From NCBI GenBank assembly GCA_021786095.1, contig JAJYNX010000071.1, positions 1-64,000 of the forward strand: a DNA stretch of 64,000 bases, read 5' to 3'. A program made the position numbers and the translations under genes. The notes under the pieces are model-generated. The model was not told the origin of the DNA. It made no database searches and was given only the letters and a program-made list of their open reading frames with translations. Shown here piece after piece: positions 17,333 to 25,153 of the stretch (position 1 is its first letter; every line of letters begins with the position of its first letter). The DNA is from Actinomycetes bacterium (GTDB lineage: Bacteria > Actinomycetota > Acidimicrobiia > Acidimicrobiales > RAAP-2).

Positions 17333-17896
17333 ATGGCCGCCATCTCCAGCAACGACATAAAGAACGGCATCACGCTGAAGGTGGACGACGGGCTGTTCAC
17401 GGTGATCGAGTTCCAGCACGTCAAGCCGGGCAAGGGCGGCGCCTTCGTGCGGACCAAGTTGCGCAACGCGCGTACCGGCGCGGTCATCGAGCGTACCTAC
17501 CGGTCCGACGAGCGTCTCGAGCAGGCGATCATCGACAAGCGCGACGTGCAGTACCTGTACCGCGACGGCGACGACTACGTCTTCATGGACCAGTCGACGT
17601 ACGATCAGCTCTCGATGCCCGCCGCGAGCCTCGGCGAGGCGGCGAACTTTCTCGTCGAGACGGGCAAGGCCATGCTGGTCCTGCATGACGACGAGATCAT
17701 CGGTGTGGAGCTGCCGGCGTCGGTCGAGCTCACGATCACCGAGACCGAGCCGGGAGTCCAGGGTGACCGGGTCTCGGGGGCGCGTAAGCCCGCCACGCTG
17801 CAGACGGGCTACGTCGTCCAGGTTCCGCTCTTCGTAGGGCCGGGCGAGGTGATCAAGGTGGACACCCGCAGCGGTGAGTACATCACGCGCGCCTGA
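17333..17896 (+). CDS. efp: Elongation factor P
   Basis: Translation factor that relieves ribosome stalling at polyproline. Three beta-barrel domains in 187 residues, with Lys34 in the tip loop KPGKGGAF at the position modified in E. coli. No modification enzyme genes (epmA, earP) are nearby, so the lysine may be unmodified. GAAAGG precedes the ATG. The stop overlaps the nusB start by one base (TGATG). Confidence 0.95.
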   Translation: MAAISSNDIKNGITLKVDDGLFTVIEFQHVKPGKGGAFVRTKLRNARTGAVIERTYRSDERLEQAIIDKRDVQYLYRDGDDYVFMDQSTYDQLSMPAASLGEAANFLVETGKAMLVLHDDEIIGVELPASVELTITETEPGVQGDRVSGARKPATLQTGYVVQVPLFVGPGEVIKVDTRSGEYITRA

Positions 17897-18294
17897 TGAG
17901 CGAGTTGGGTGCGAGGCGCCACCGCGCGCGCGAGCGCGCCCTCGAGATCCTCTACGAGGCGGCCATCAAGGAACGCCCGCTCGAGTCGGTGTTGGCCGCC
18001 CTGACGGTTGCCCCCGACGACTACGCCGTGGCGCTCGTGCGCGCCGCCGAGGCGTCCCGCGAGCGCGCCGACGTGCTCATCGAGCAGAACTCGCACGCCT
18101 GGGCGCTCGAGCGTCTCGCGCTGATCGATCACCTGATCATGCGTCTCGCCCTGGGGGAGTGGTGGAGTGACGGCGCGCCGCCCACAGCCGTGATCCTGGA
18201 CGAGGCGGTGGAGCTGGCCGTGACGTACTCGACCGACGGATCGGGCGCCTTCGTCAACGGCGTGCTGGCGGCGTGCGTCGCCGGGGGGCGCTGA
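17896..18294 (+). CDS. nusB: Transcription antitermination factor NusB
   Basis: RNA-binding helical protein that works with NusE/S10 in rRNA antitermination. The basic N-terminus RRHRARERALEILYEA and the C-terminal segment ILDEAVELAVTYSTDGSGAFVNGVL are the family hallmarks. 132 residues. Translationally coupled to efp through TGATG, the same pair as in mycobacteria. Confidence 0.93.
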   Translation: MSELGARRHRARERALEILYEAAIKERPLESVLAALTVAPDDYAVALVRAAEASRERADVLIEQNSHAWALERLALIDHLIMRLALGEWWSDGAPPTAVILDEAVELAVTYSTDGSGAFVNGVLAACVAGGR

Positions 18295-18300
18295 AGAGAC

Positions 18301-20046
18301 GTGCCGGGCATGTCGCCACGGACGCTCGATCTGACGAGCAGTCTGGTGGTGAGCCCCTTCCACCACGAGGCCTTCGTCACCCTCCTCGTCTGGATCTGTG
18401 TACTGGGTGAGCTCGTCCTCGTGGGCTCGGTCGTCACCCGACGAATCTTCACGTTCAATCTGGGGCCATCGAGTCTTGAGGAGCCACGCGCGCGCACGTT
18501 GCTGCGTCGCGCCTTCGGCGCCCTGTGGCTGCTTGACGGTGTCCTGCAGTTCCAGTCGGCGATGCCCTTGGGGCTGGGCTCGCGGGTGGTGCGACTCATG
18601 GCGGTGGGCACGCCCGGGTGGCTTCACACGATGATGCTCGACGCGGTGGGGATCTGGAACCTGCACCCCGTGGTCCTCGCCGCGGGGGTGGCGTGGCTGC
18701 AGGTGGGATTGGGGATCGGGCTGCTGGTCGCCAGTGGGACGACGAGCCGGTGGTTCGCGGGAGCGTCGGTGGCCTGGGCGACCCTCGTGTGGCTCCTCGG
18801 CAATGGCGCCGGTGGGCTCTTCGCACACGGCGGCTCCGTGCTGTTCGGCTGGCCCGGGGCGACGTTCTTCTACGCGCTCGCGGGCGTCTTCCTGGCGCTG
18901 TCGCCTGCGGCGTTTCGGCGTTTGTTCTCGCGCGTCACTCTGCGAGTCGTCAGCGTGGTGCTGGGCACCGGCGTCGTCCTCCAGTGCCTGCCCGCGGCCA
19001 ACTTCTGGCGCGGCGGGCCGAGCAACGCCGTGGCCGCGATGGCCCGATCGATGACGAGCGCGGCTCAGCCCCACTGGCTGGCGGCGATCGTGCGAGCCAC
19101 CGGCGACGTCGCCGCGACGATGGGCGGCGGGTTCAACGTCGTCGTGATCCTCTGGCTTGGCGTCACGGCAGTTGGTCTGTGGACGTCGGTCGGCACCCAA
19201 CGTCGTTGGGCGGTGTGGTCGCTCGTGGCGGGGGCGCTCGTGGGGTGGGTGGCGATCCAGGACACCGCCCTGTTCGGTGGGCTGGCGACCGACGTGAACT
19301 CTCTGGTGCCCCTCGCCGTACTGGTCGCGTGCGCCGCGCCACGCCTGGTGCAGGGCACTGCGCCGTCGCGGCGCGCGGTGCGGATACCACGCTCGGTCAG
19401 CGCGGGCGTGAGCGCGGTCGTGGTCGCCTTCGCCGTCGCGATGGTGGCGGTGACCGTGGTCGCGATGGGCGTGGCGAGCGCGTCGGGCGCCGAAACCGCA
19501 CTGTTCGTCGCGCGCAACGGGCCGGCGGTCGCGACCGACACGCCGGCGCCGCGCTTCACCTTGATCGATCAGCGGGGGCAGCCCTACTCGCTCGGCGAGC
19601 ACCGCGGGCGGGTGACGCTGCTCACCTTCCTCGACCCGCACTGCTGGACGGACTGCCCGCTGCTGGCTCAGCAGTTGGCGCACCTGCGCTCGCAACTTCC
19701 CAGGCGAGCGCGTCTCGACATCGTGGCGATCGCCGCCGACCCCTACTTCGAGAGTCTCCACGACGTGCGGACCTTCATCGCGACCCGGGGCCTGGCTCGC
19801 GTACCCGACTTCTACTTCGTCACTGGTCCACTGGCCACGATGCGACGGGTGTGGGCGCGCTACGGGGTGGCGGTGATCATGCGTCGGGGTGATCGCATGA
19901 GCATCCACTCCGACGTGATGTTCCTGATCTCGCCGCGCGATCGACTGCGCTGGGTGATCCCCGACGTCCCGTCCGCGAGCTCGTCCGCGCAGGCGTCCGC
20001 CGTGGCAGAGCTTCGCGGACTCCTCGCTGGCGAGGGCGTCCGCTGA
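18301..20046 (+). CDS. Large membrane protein fused to a SCO1/SenC copper chaperone domain
   Basis: A 581-residue fusion. Residues 1-400 hold about 10-12 membrane helices; the segment LLDGVLQFQSAMPLG resembles DoxX-like membrane proteins of actinobacteria. Residues 410-575 are a SCO/SenC thioredoxin-fold domain starting at PAPRFTLIDQRGQPYSL, with copper ligands C448 and C452 (CWTDC) and H536 (SIHSDVMFLI). SCO proteins load copper into the CuA site of oxidase subunit II, and this gene opens the oxidase locus. The domain probably faces outward. GTG start is weakly supported; ATG at 18310 is an alternative. The role of the membrane part is unknown. Confidence 0.8.
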   Translation: MPGMSPRTLDLTSSLVVSPFHHEAFVTLLVWICVLGELVLVGSVVTRRIFTFNLGPSSLEEPRARTLLRRAFGALWLLDGVLQFQSAMPLGLGSRVVRLMAVGTPGWLHTMMLDAVGIWNLHPVVLAAGVAWLQVGLGIGLLVASGTTSRWFAGASVAWATLVWLLGNGAGGLFAHGGSVLFGWPGATFFYALAGVFLALSPAAFRRLFSRVTLRVVSVVLGTGVVLQCLPAANFWRGGPSNAVAAMARSMTSAAQPHWLAAIVRATGDVAATMGGGFNVVVILWLGVTAVGLWTSVGTQRRWAVWSLVAGALVGWVAIQDTALFGGLATDVNSLVPLAVLVACAAPRLVQGTAPSRRAVRIPRSVSAGVSAVVVAFAVAMVAVTVVAMGVASASGAETALFVARNGPAVATDTPAPRFTLIDQRGQPYSLGEHRGRVTLLTFLDPHCWTDCPLLAQQLAHLRSQLPRRARLDIVAIAADPYFESLHDVRTFIATRGLARVPDFYFVTGPLATMRRVWARYGVAVIMRRGDRMSIHSDVMFLISPRDRLRWVIPDVPSASSSAQASAVAELRGLLAGEGVR

Positions 20047-20149
20047 GAGACTTCTTCGCGATTGAACCGTGATGCGTCGAAGTACTGGATCCAATTAGGT
20101 CTGTCGCCACGCGTCACCAGTGAAGAAAGGCACTCGATACGTGGCCCCC
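20047..20149 (+). other. Convergent intergenic gap after the SCO fusion
   Basis: A 103-base, locally less GC-rich stretch between two convergent genes. I see no convincing terminator hairpin or small gene. Confidence 0.4.
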
Positions 20150-20503
20150 TTATGGCTGAGTGGGCGGGGCCTCACCACGTGGGTCGTCGCGTGAGTCGTC
20201 GCGTGGCTCGTGGTCACCGTGAACGCGGCGCAGGTACTCGTTGTAGGTCGAGAGGGCCTCAGAGTCTGTCTCTGAGCCATTTTGCTGCCTTTTCGGAGTC
20301 GCTCCCCGCTCGTCCGCGAGGAGCCGGTGCCACAGGTAGACGGCGTAGGAGCCGAAGATGGGCCACTCGAACACGTAGGCCCACGACAGGGTGTTGCCAC
20401 CCAGTGCTCGGTAGATTTCAATAATAAATGCAGAAATGCAGATGAACTCGGCTGTGAGAAGTCCTAGGTGAATCCCAAGGATTCTCTTACTATTGCTCGC
20501 CAC
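20150..20503 (-). CDS. Small membrane protein with the SWAYVFEWP motif (copy 1)
   Basis: A 117-residue protein with two hydrophobic segments (about residues 8-30 and 44-58) and a hydrophilic tail. The signature GGNTLSWAYVFEWP at residues 35-48 recurs almost unchanged in the gene at 27602, making them paralogs at the two sides of the oxidase genes. Function unknown; an oxidase accessory role is inferred from position. The first 35 codons use ATT, AGA, AGT and CTT, unusual for this GC-rich window. GTG start with TAAAGT eight bases upstream and a short GGAG. It is transcribed away from the cupredoxin-coxB operon. Confidence 0.75.
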   Translation of the reverse strand: MASNSKRILGIHLGLLTAEFICISAFIIEIYRALGGNTLSWAYVFEWPIFGSYAVYLWHRLLADERGATPKRQQNGSETDSEALSTYNEYLRRVHGDHEPRDDSRDDPRGEAPPTQP

Positions 20504-20511
20504 AATTCTCC

Positions 20512-20517
20512 ACTTTA
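20512..20517 (-). promoter_or_regulatory. Possible -10 box of SWAYVFEWP copy 1
   Basis: Minus-strand TAAAGT lies eight bases before the GTG start, back to back with the oxidase promoter. Confidence 0.4.
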
Positions 20518-20531
20518 GGTCGCGGGCCCGT

Positions 20532-20537
20532 TACTCT
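20532..20537 (+). promoter_or_regulatory. Possible -10 box of the cupredoxin-cox operon
   Basis: TACTCT lies about 45 bases before the cupredoxin ATG; a leader of about 38 bases with GAGGAG would result. No clear -35. Confidence 0.4.
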
Positions 20538-20582
20538 CGGAGTCGAGGTTCCTACGTAGCGCCGAGTCGCGAGGAGTGATGT

Positions 20583-21272
20583 ATGTCAAAGGGAGGGAGA
20601 TTGGCTACCAGTCTCGTGCTCTTCTTGGTGGCGGTCGGCCTGGTGGTGTGGGGGGTTGCGGGCCTGCTGACGCCGGGGACGCCGGGCGGGGAGATGAACT
20701 TCACGCACGCCCAGGCCCCGGGCCAGCCGGTCAACCTCACGGTTCAGACGGTCGGCGCCATCGGATTCGGCTCGCACCCCACCTGGGTGTCGTACCTGAC
20801 CAAGGACCCCGCGTCGGGCCACTGGATCCAGGACAACACGTGGGTGCTGCCGGCGCACACGGTGATCGACATGACGGTGTACCAGTACGACTCGGGCAGC
20901 CCGCTGCGCAACCAGGAGTGGGGACAGGTCCAGGGCACCATCGGTGGGTCGGCGACCATCAACGGCGCGAACTACAGCGTGTACAACTCCAACTCCGGCA
21001 ACGGGGTCGGTCACACCTTTTCGGTACCCGAGTTGGGCCTGAGCGTGCCGCTGATCGGCGTGTCGGCCAACGCCCAGGTCTGCGGCGCGGGTCCCTGCCA
21101 CACGTCCTCACCGCACAACGTGATCAAGTTCAGCTTTAAGACGCCCGGGCCGGGCAACTACCACTGGCAGTGCTTCGTGCCCTGCGGGCTGGGCTACCTG
21201 TTCGGAAATGGAGGCCCGATGTCAACGGAGAACTACATGGGTGGCTTCTTGGACGTGGTGCACGCATCATGA
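20583..21272 (+). CDS. Membrane-anchored cupredoxin-like protein with a C-x3-C site
   Basis: A 229-residue protein with one N-terminal helix (residues 7-29) and an outward beta-sheet domain of cupredoxin type. Potential metal ligands are H178 (SSPHNVIKF), C197 and C201 in YHWQCFVPCG, and M213 or M219. This resembles a CuA site (H...CxExCxxxHxxM) but lacks the glutamate carbonyl position and second histidine. It is neither a normal type 1 site nor a normal CuA site. ATG start set by GAGGAG six bases upstream. It overlaps coxB by four bases (ATGA), so an oxidase electron-entry or copper-relay role is likely but inferred. Confidence 0.78.
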   Translation: MSKGGRLATSLVLFLVAVGLVVWGVAGLLTPGTPGGEMNFTHAQAPGQPVNLTVQTVGAIGFGSHPTWVSYLTKDPASGHWIQDNTWVLPAHTVIDMTVYQYDSGSPLRNQEWGQVQGTIGGSATINGANYSVYNSNSGNGVGHTFSVPELGLSVPLIGVSANAQVCGAGPCHTSSPHNVIKFSFKTPGPGNYHWQCFVPCGLGYLFGNGGPMSTENYMGGFLDVVHAS

Positions 21273-22264
21273 GCGACGCCACCACCTCCAACGACGCCCC
21301 CGTCGTGCACCACCTGCGCCGGATGACGAGCATCTGGGTGGTGCTCTCGGTGATCGGTGACCTGCTGTTCTGGTTCCTCGTCGGCCCCCACGTACCGCCG
21401 GGAGCCATGACCGACCAGGCGGTCAGCAACCGCTTCGATTTCAACATCCTCTTCGTGATCGCCCTGCCCGTGATGATCGGGGTCTGGGTGTACCTGGGCT
21501 ACGTCATCGTGATGTGGAGCGAGAAGCGGTCCACGGCACCGGCCTTCGGCGGTCCGGAGGCGCGGGGCAACCGTCGCACCCAGGTGCTGTGGATCACCAT
21601 CACCTCCATCGCGGTGCTCTTCGCCGCCGGCTTCGGCACGGTCGAGTTGATCATCAACAACGGGTCGGGCGGAGGCGAGGGCCCGAACCCGGTGTGGATG
21701 CCCACGGGCGCGGCCCAGGCCGAGACCGCGGCGCTCAAGGGAACGGCTACCTGGGCGCCCGGTAGTGACAAGGTCCTCCCGGTGCAGGTGATCGCCCAGC
21801 AGTGGAAGTTCACCTACCGCTACCCGACGTTCGGCGGCTTCGAGACGCCCAACCTGATCCTGCCCGTGAACACGGAGATCGCCTTCAACGTCACGTCGTT
21901 GGACGTGATTCACAGCTTCTGGGCGTACCAGCTGAGTGTGAAGGCGGACGCCAACCCCAGCGTGAACGACGTGGCGTTCACCAAGACCGAGCACACGGGG
22001 AACTTCACGGTGCGCTGCAGCGAGCTCTGTGGACTCTGGCACGGCGCGATGTTCGACTACGGCAAGGTCGTCTCGCAGAGCGCGTTCGAGAGCTGGGCCA
22101 CGTCGACCGAGGCGGCGAACGCCGCCAACACGAAGTACCTGCCGCCCTTCGCGTGGACCTACGTGCCCGACGCCAATGGCGCCGCGGGTGGGTACTACCC
22201 CGACGGCAACCTGACGCCGTACTCGAAGTCCCAGCTCTACGGCGCGGCCCAGGCGGCGTCGTGA
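21269..22264 (+). CDS. ctaC: Cytochrome c oxidase subunit II
   Basis: Subunit II of a heme-copper oxidase, accepting electrons at the binuclear CuA centre. Two membrane helices near residues 20-40 and 60-80 and a third hydrophobic stretch near 105-125 precede the cupredoxin domain. The CuA ligands are complete: DVIHSFW and CSELCGLWHGAM. No heme c motif, so it is not a caa3 type. The ATG overlapping the upstream stop gives 331 residues; the ORF-track start at 21170 is inside the cupredoxin gene. The C-terminal 50 residues (KYLPPFAWTYVPDANG) extend beyond the usual end. Confidence 0.92.
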   Translation: MSDATTSNDAPVVHHLRRMTSIWVVLSVIGDLLFWFLVGPHVPPGAMTDQAVSNRFDFNILFVIALPVMIGVWVYLGYVIVMWSEKRSTAPAFGGPEARGNRRTQVLWITITSIAVLFAAGFGTVELIINNGSGGGEGPNPVWMPTGAAQAETAALKGTATWAPGSDKVLPVQVIAQQWKFTYRYPTFGGFETPNLILPVNTEIAFNVTSLDVIHSFWAYQLSVKADANPSVNDVAFTKTEHTGNFTVRCSELCGLWHGAMFDYGKVVSQSAFESWATSTEAANAANTKYLPPFAWTYVPDANGAAGGYYPDGNLTPYSKSQLYGAAQAAS

Positions 22265-22325
22265 GGCGAGACCCCCTGCACACCAGTCCTTTGCGCGGTA
22301 CCGAGATGAAGAGGGAGAACAGGCG

Positions 22326-24284
22326 ATGACCATCAGCGCCGAACGTCCGACCGACACGGTGGTCCCCCACGAGACGCCACCGACGCCGCCGCGCATTCCG
22401 TGGGCGCAGCGTCCCGGGTGGATGAGCCAGCACCTGGGCACCGCCATCGTGGTGGGGTTCATCGGCTACGTGTTCGGACACTGGTTGGGCAACTACATCG
22501 CCAGTGGGTACCCCTACATCGTCAACTCCGGTCAGAACTCCATCGCCGACACCCTGGCGCTCGCGTTCATGGTCGTCGGGTGGCTGCTGGGCGTTGGAGC
22601 GCTCAACTACCCCCTGGCCAAGTTGATCGGTCGCGAGGCGCCCGCCGAGGTCGAGGTCAAGGGTTGGTCGAAGTACTTCCGCTACAACACCGACCACAAG
22701 GTCGTGGGGCTGCAGTACGTCGTGGGCGTGATCCTCTTCCTGTTCACGGGTGGACTGCTGGCGATGGCGATCCGTACCGAGCTGCTGAACCCGACGACGC
22801 ACGTCTTCGGTCCGGGCACCTACATCGAGATCGTGAGCGAGCACGGCACCATCATGATGATGATGGCGACGTCGATCGTGGTCGGCCCGCTGGGCAACTA
22901 CCTCGTTCCGCTGATGATCGGGTCCCGTCGCATGGCCTTCCCGCGGATCGAGGCGTTCAGCTTCTGGATCTTCATGGCCGGCTACGCGGTCATCTTCTCG
23001 GCCCTGCCCTACGGTGGATTCACCACCGGCTGGACGGGGTACGCGCCGCTGCAGACGCAGAATGGTCCCGGCATGGTCTCGTACCTGCTGGGCTTCGCGG
23101 TGGTGGGGCTGGGGATGATGGCCGCAGGCTTCAACATCGCGGCGACCATCATCAACTATCGAGCCCCGGGAATGACGTGGAGCCGGGTGCCGATCTTCGT
23201 GTGGTCGATCCTCGCGACGGCCGCACTCTTGACGTTGGCCACACCGGTGCTGTTCTCCGCGGGCTTGTTCGGGCTGCTCGACAAGACGGTCCAGACGGCC
23301 TTCTACGTGGGCGAGCACGGCGGGAGCTCGTACCTGTGGGAGAACCTGTTCTGGTTCTTCGGGCACCCCGAGGTCTACATCATGGCGTTGCCGGGCTTCG
23401 GGATCGTCGGCGAGATCATGCCGGTCTTCTGTCGAAAGCCAGTCTTCGCCTATAAGGTGTCGGCGGCCGGCATGATCGGCGTCGCTCTGCTGTCGTTCTT
23501 CGTCTGGCAGCACCACCTGTTCCAGAGCGGCATCAACCCGGACATGCGCCCGCTGTTCATGCTGACCACGGAACTGATCTCGATCCCCACGGGCTTCATC
23601 TTCCTCGTGGGGATGGGCACGATGTACCGAGCCAAGATCCGTTTCGAGATACCCATGCTCTTCGCGATGGCCCTCTTCTTCAACTTCCTGATCGGTGGCA
23701 TCACGGGGGTGTTCCTCTCCGACGTGCCGGTGAACGTCACGGTGCACGGAGGCTTCTTCGTGCTCTCGCACTTCCACTACACGATCATGGGTGGGTTGCT
23801 GTTCGCCTTCATGGCGGGCCTGTACTACTGGCTGCCCAAGATGACCGGGCGAATGATGAACAAGAAGATCGGTCTCTGGCACTTCTGGACGATGTTCATC
23901 TTCTTCAACCTGACCTTCTTCCCGATGTTCATCATCGGCCTCCTGGGTCAGCCGCGCCGGGTGTTCACCTACGCGAAGAATCTGCAGGGGCTGAACGACT
24001 TCTCCTCGATCAGCGCCTTCCTGCTCGGATTCTCGTTCCTGATCTTCGCCGCCAACATGGTGTGGTCGCTGTGGATCAGTCCGCAGAAGGCGCCCGCCAA
24101 CCCCTGGGAGTCACTCGGCCTGGAGTGGCAGACCGCGACGCCGATCCCGCTGCACAACTTCGACCGGATCCCCGTGATCCTCGCCGACCCGTATCACTAC
24201 AGCGAGGAGAACCCGCCAGCGGTTGCTGACCTCGGTGAAGATCTGGTCGTCACTGCCGCCTCGTCCGATTCCAACCCGTCGTAG
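22326..24284 (+). CDS. ctaD: Cytochrome c oxidase subunit I, divergent A-type
   Basis: Catalytic subunit reducing oxygen at the heme-CuB centre. Ligands are intact: H173 (SEHGTIMM), H347 with cross-linked Y351 (GHPEVY), H396/H397, and H482/H484 (SHFHY); E349 and QPRR are also kept. But the D-channel entrance Asp is R202 (GSRRMAFPRIEA), the following Asn is E209, the K-channel lysine is I425 (IPTGFIF), and the Mg-site Asp is G475 (VHGGFF). Residues 30-115 form an extension with two extra helices before the usual TDHK start. 652 residues. ATG follows GAGGGAGAAC. Oxidase identity is firm; proton path and pumping are open. Confidence 0.92.
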   Translation: MTISAERPTDTVVPHETPPTPPRIPWAQRPGWMSQHLGTAIVVGFIGYVFGHWLGNYIASGYPYIVNSGQNSIADTLALAFMVVGWLLGVGALNYPLAKLIGREAPAEVEVKGWSKYFRYNTDHKVVGLQYVVGVILFLFTGGLLAMAIRTELLNPTTHVFGPGTYIEIVSEHGTIMMMMATSIVVGPLGNYLVPLMIGSRRMAFPRIEAFSFWIFMAGYAVIFSALPYGGFTTGWTGYAPLQTQNGPGMVSYLLGFAVVGLGMMAAGFNIAATIINYRAPGMTWSRVPIFVWSILATAALLTLATPVLFSAGLFGLLDKTVQTAFYVGEHGGSSYLWENLFWFFGHPEVYIMALPGFGIVGEIMPVFCRKPVFAYKVSAAGMIGVALLSFFVWQHHLFQSGINPDMRPLFMLTTELISIPTGFIFLVGMGTMYRAKIRFEIPMLFAMALFFNFLIGGITGVFLSDVPVNVTVHGGFFVLSHFHYTIMGGLLFAFMAGLYYWLPKMTGRMMNKKIGLWHFWTMFIFFNLTFFPMFIIGLLGQPRRVFTYAKNLQGLNDFSSISAFLLGFSFLIFAANMVWSLWISPQKAPANPWESLGLEWQTATPIPLHNFDRIPVILADPYHYSEENPPAVADLGEDLVVTAASSDSNPS

Positions 24285-24304
24285 TAGTGAGTGGAGATCC
24301 AGCC

Positions 24305-24958
24305 ATGACTGACATGATCCAGGACCGGGGAGGTCCCCAGAGCACCCCGGAGGAAGCGGAGTTCGAGCTGCGCGCGCATCTCGGAGCGGTGTGGACGGGG
24401 GGGCGGCTCTTCATCGCCATGTACACGTTCATCCTGGCCTCCCTGGCGTTCTCGTACTTCTACCTGCGCTCCAGCAACAACGCTCAGCTGTGGCGGCCCC
24501 ACCACGTGACGGCACCGACCTACTACGGCTTCTTCATCTACGCATTCCTGCTGCTCAGCGCGGGTCTGGCCCTCTACGGTCAGTGGCGACTACGTCGTGG
24601 CAGCGTGACCGACTGGCAGGTCGCCGGCTGGACCGGGGTGGGATCGGGACTGCTGGCGCTGTTCCTGCAGATCTGGGAGTTCCAGAAGGTGCCGTTCTAC
24701 CCCGGTTCGAGCGGCTACGCGTCGACGTTCATCGGCTTCGCGGTGATCAACATCGCGACCATCGTCATCGGTACCTACTGGCTGGAGACGACGCTGGCGC
24801 GAGCGTTGCGCCTGCGCCGCGAGATCGGTGGTGTCGACGCGGTGCTCTCCCAGCACCCGTCGGCCCAGTCGCTGCGCGCGAACATCGCCTCGATGACCTA
24901 CTTCTGGGGTTTCATCGCGTTAGCGAGCACGCTGTTCCTGTTCATGTTCTACCTCTAG
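24305..24958 (+). CDS. ctaE: Cytochrome c oxidase subunit III
   Basis: Third core subunit, 217 residues with five predicted helices, the short bacterial form. The segment LQIWEFQKVPFYPGSSGYASTFIGF matches the conserved LQ.WE...F.....G.FF..TG.H region, though the usual glycine-histidine end is altered. ATG at 24305 is preferred because TGGAGATCC lies just upstream; GTG at 24287 is possible. Follows subunit I closely, so it belongs to the same operon. Confidence 0.87.
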   Translation: MTDMIQDRGGPQSTPEEAEFELRAHLGAVWTGGRLFIAMYTFILASLAFSYFYLRSSNNAQLWRPHHVTAPTYYGFFIYAFLLLSAGLALYGQWRLRRGSVTDWQVAGWTGVGSGLLALFLQIWEFQKVPFYPGSSGYASTFIGFAVINIATIVIGTYWLETTLARALRLRREIGGVDAVLSQHPSAQSLRANIASMTYFWGFIALASTLFLFMFYL

Positions 24959-25023
24959 ATGGTCGGTTGGATGGTTGAGGGTCGCGTCGTAAGTCCGCGG
25001 TACGAGGAGAGAGGAGGCTCGAC

Positions 25024-25137
25024 GTGTTGGCAGTCGATAACTACATAGGACCCCAGGTGCAGACAATGGTGGTTCTGCTGGGCGTGTTGTTCGCCGTCCT
25101 CATCTGGGGGTTCTTCCAGCGTCGCCCGTCGAAGTGA
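25024..25137 (+). CDS. 37-residue single-helix membrane protein after subunit III
   Basis: Too short for the ORF track. GTG follows a strong GAGAGGAGG ribosome binding site. The product has a polar N-terminus (MLAVDNYIGPQVQ), one hydrophobic helix (VVLLGVLFAVLIWGFF) and a positive QRRPSK end, so its C-terminus should be cytoplasmic. It lies between subunit III and the CtaG-like gene, the place where small oxidase subunits (subunit IV or CcoQ-like) are often encoded. Frame, ribosome binding site and topology support it; function is inferred from place. Confidence 0.65.
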   Translation: MLAVDNYIGPQVQTMVVLLGVLFAVLIWGFFQRRPSK

Positions 25138-25153
25138 CGCCGGGGGTCGGGTC

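Noticed and set aside
17809-20094. 761-residue minus-strand ORF
   Set aside because: Shadow of nusB and the SCO fusion gene; composition is His/Arg/Asp-rich with no domain, typical of antisense frames in GC-rich DNA.
20583-21272. Calling the cupredoxin a second oxidase subunit II
   Set aside because: It lacks the full CuA set (second His and Glu) and has only one membrane helix.
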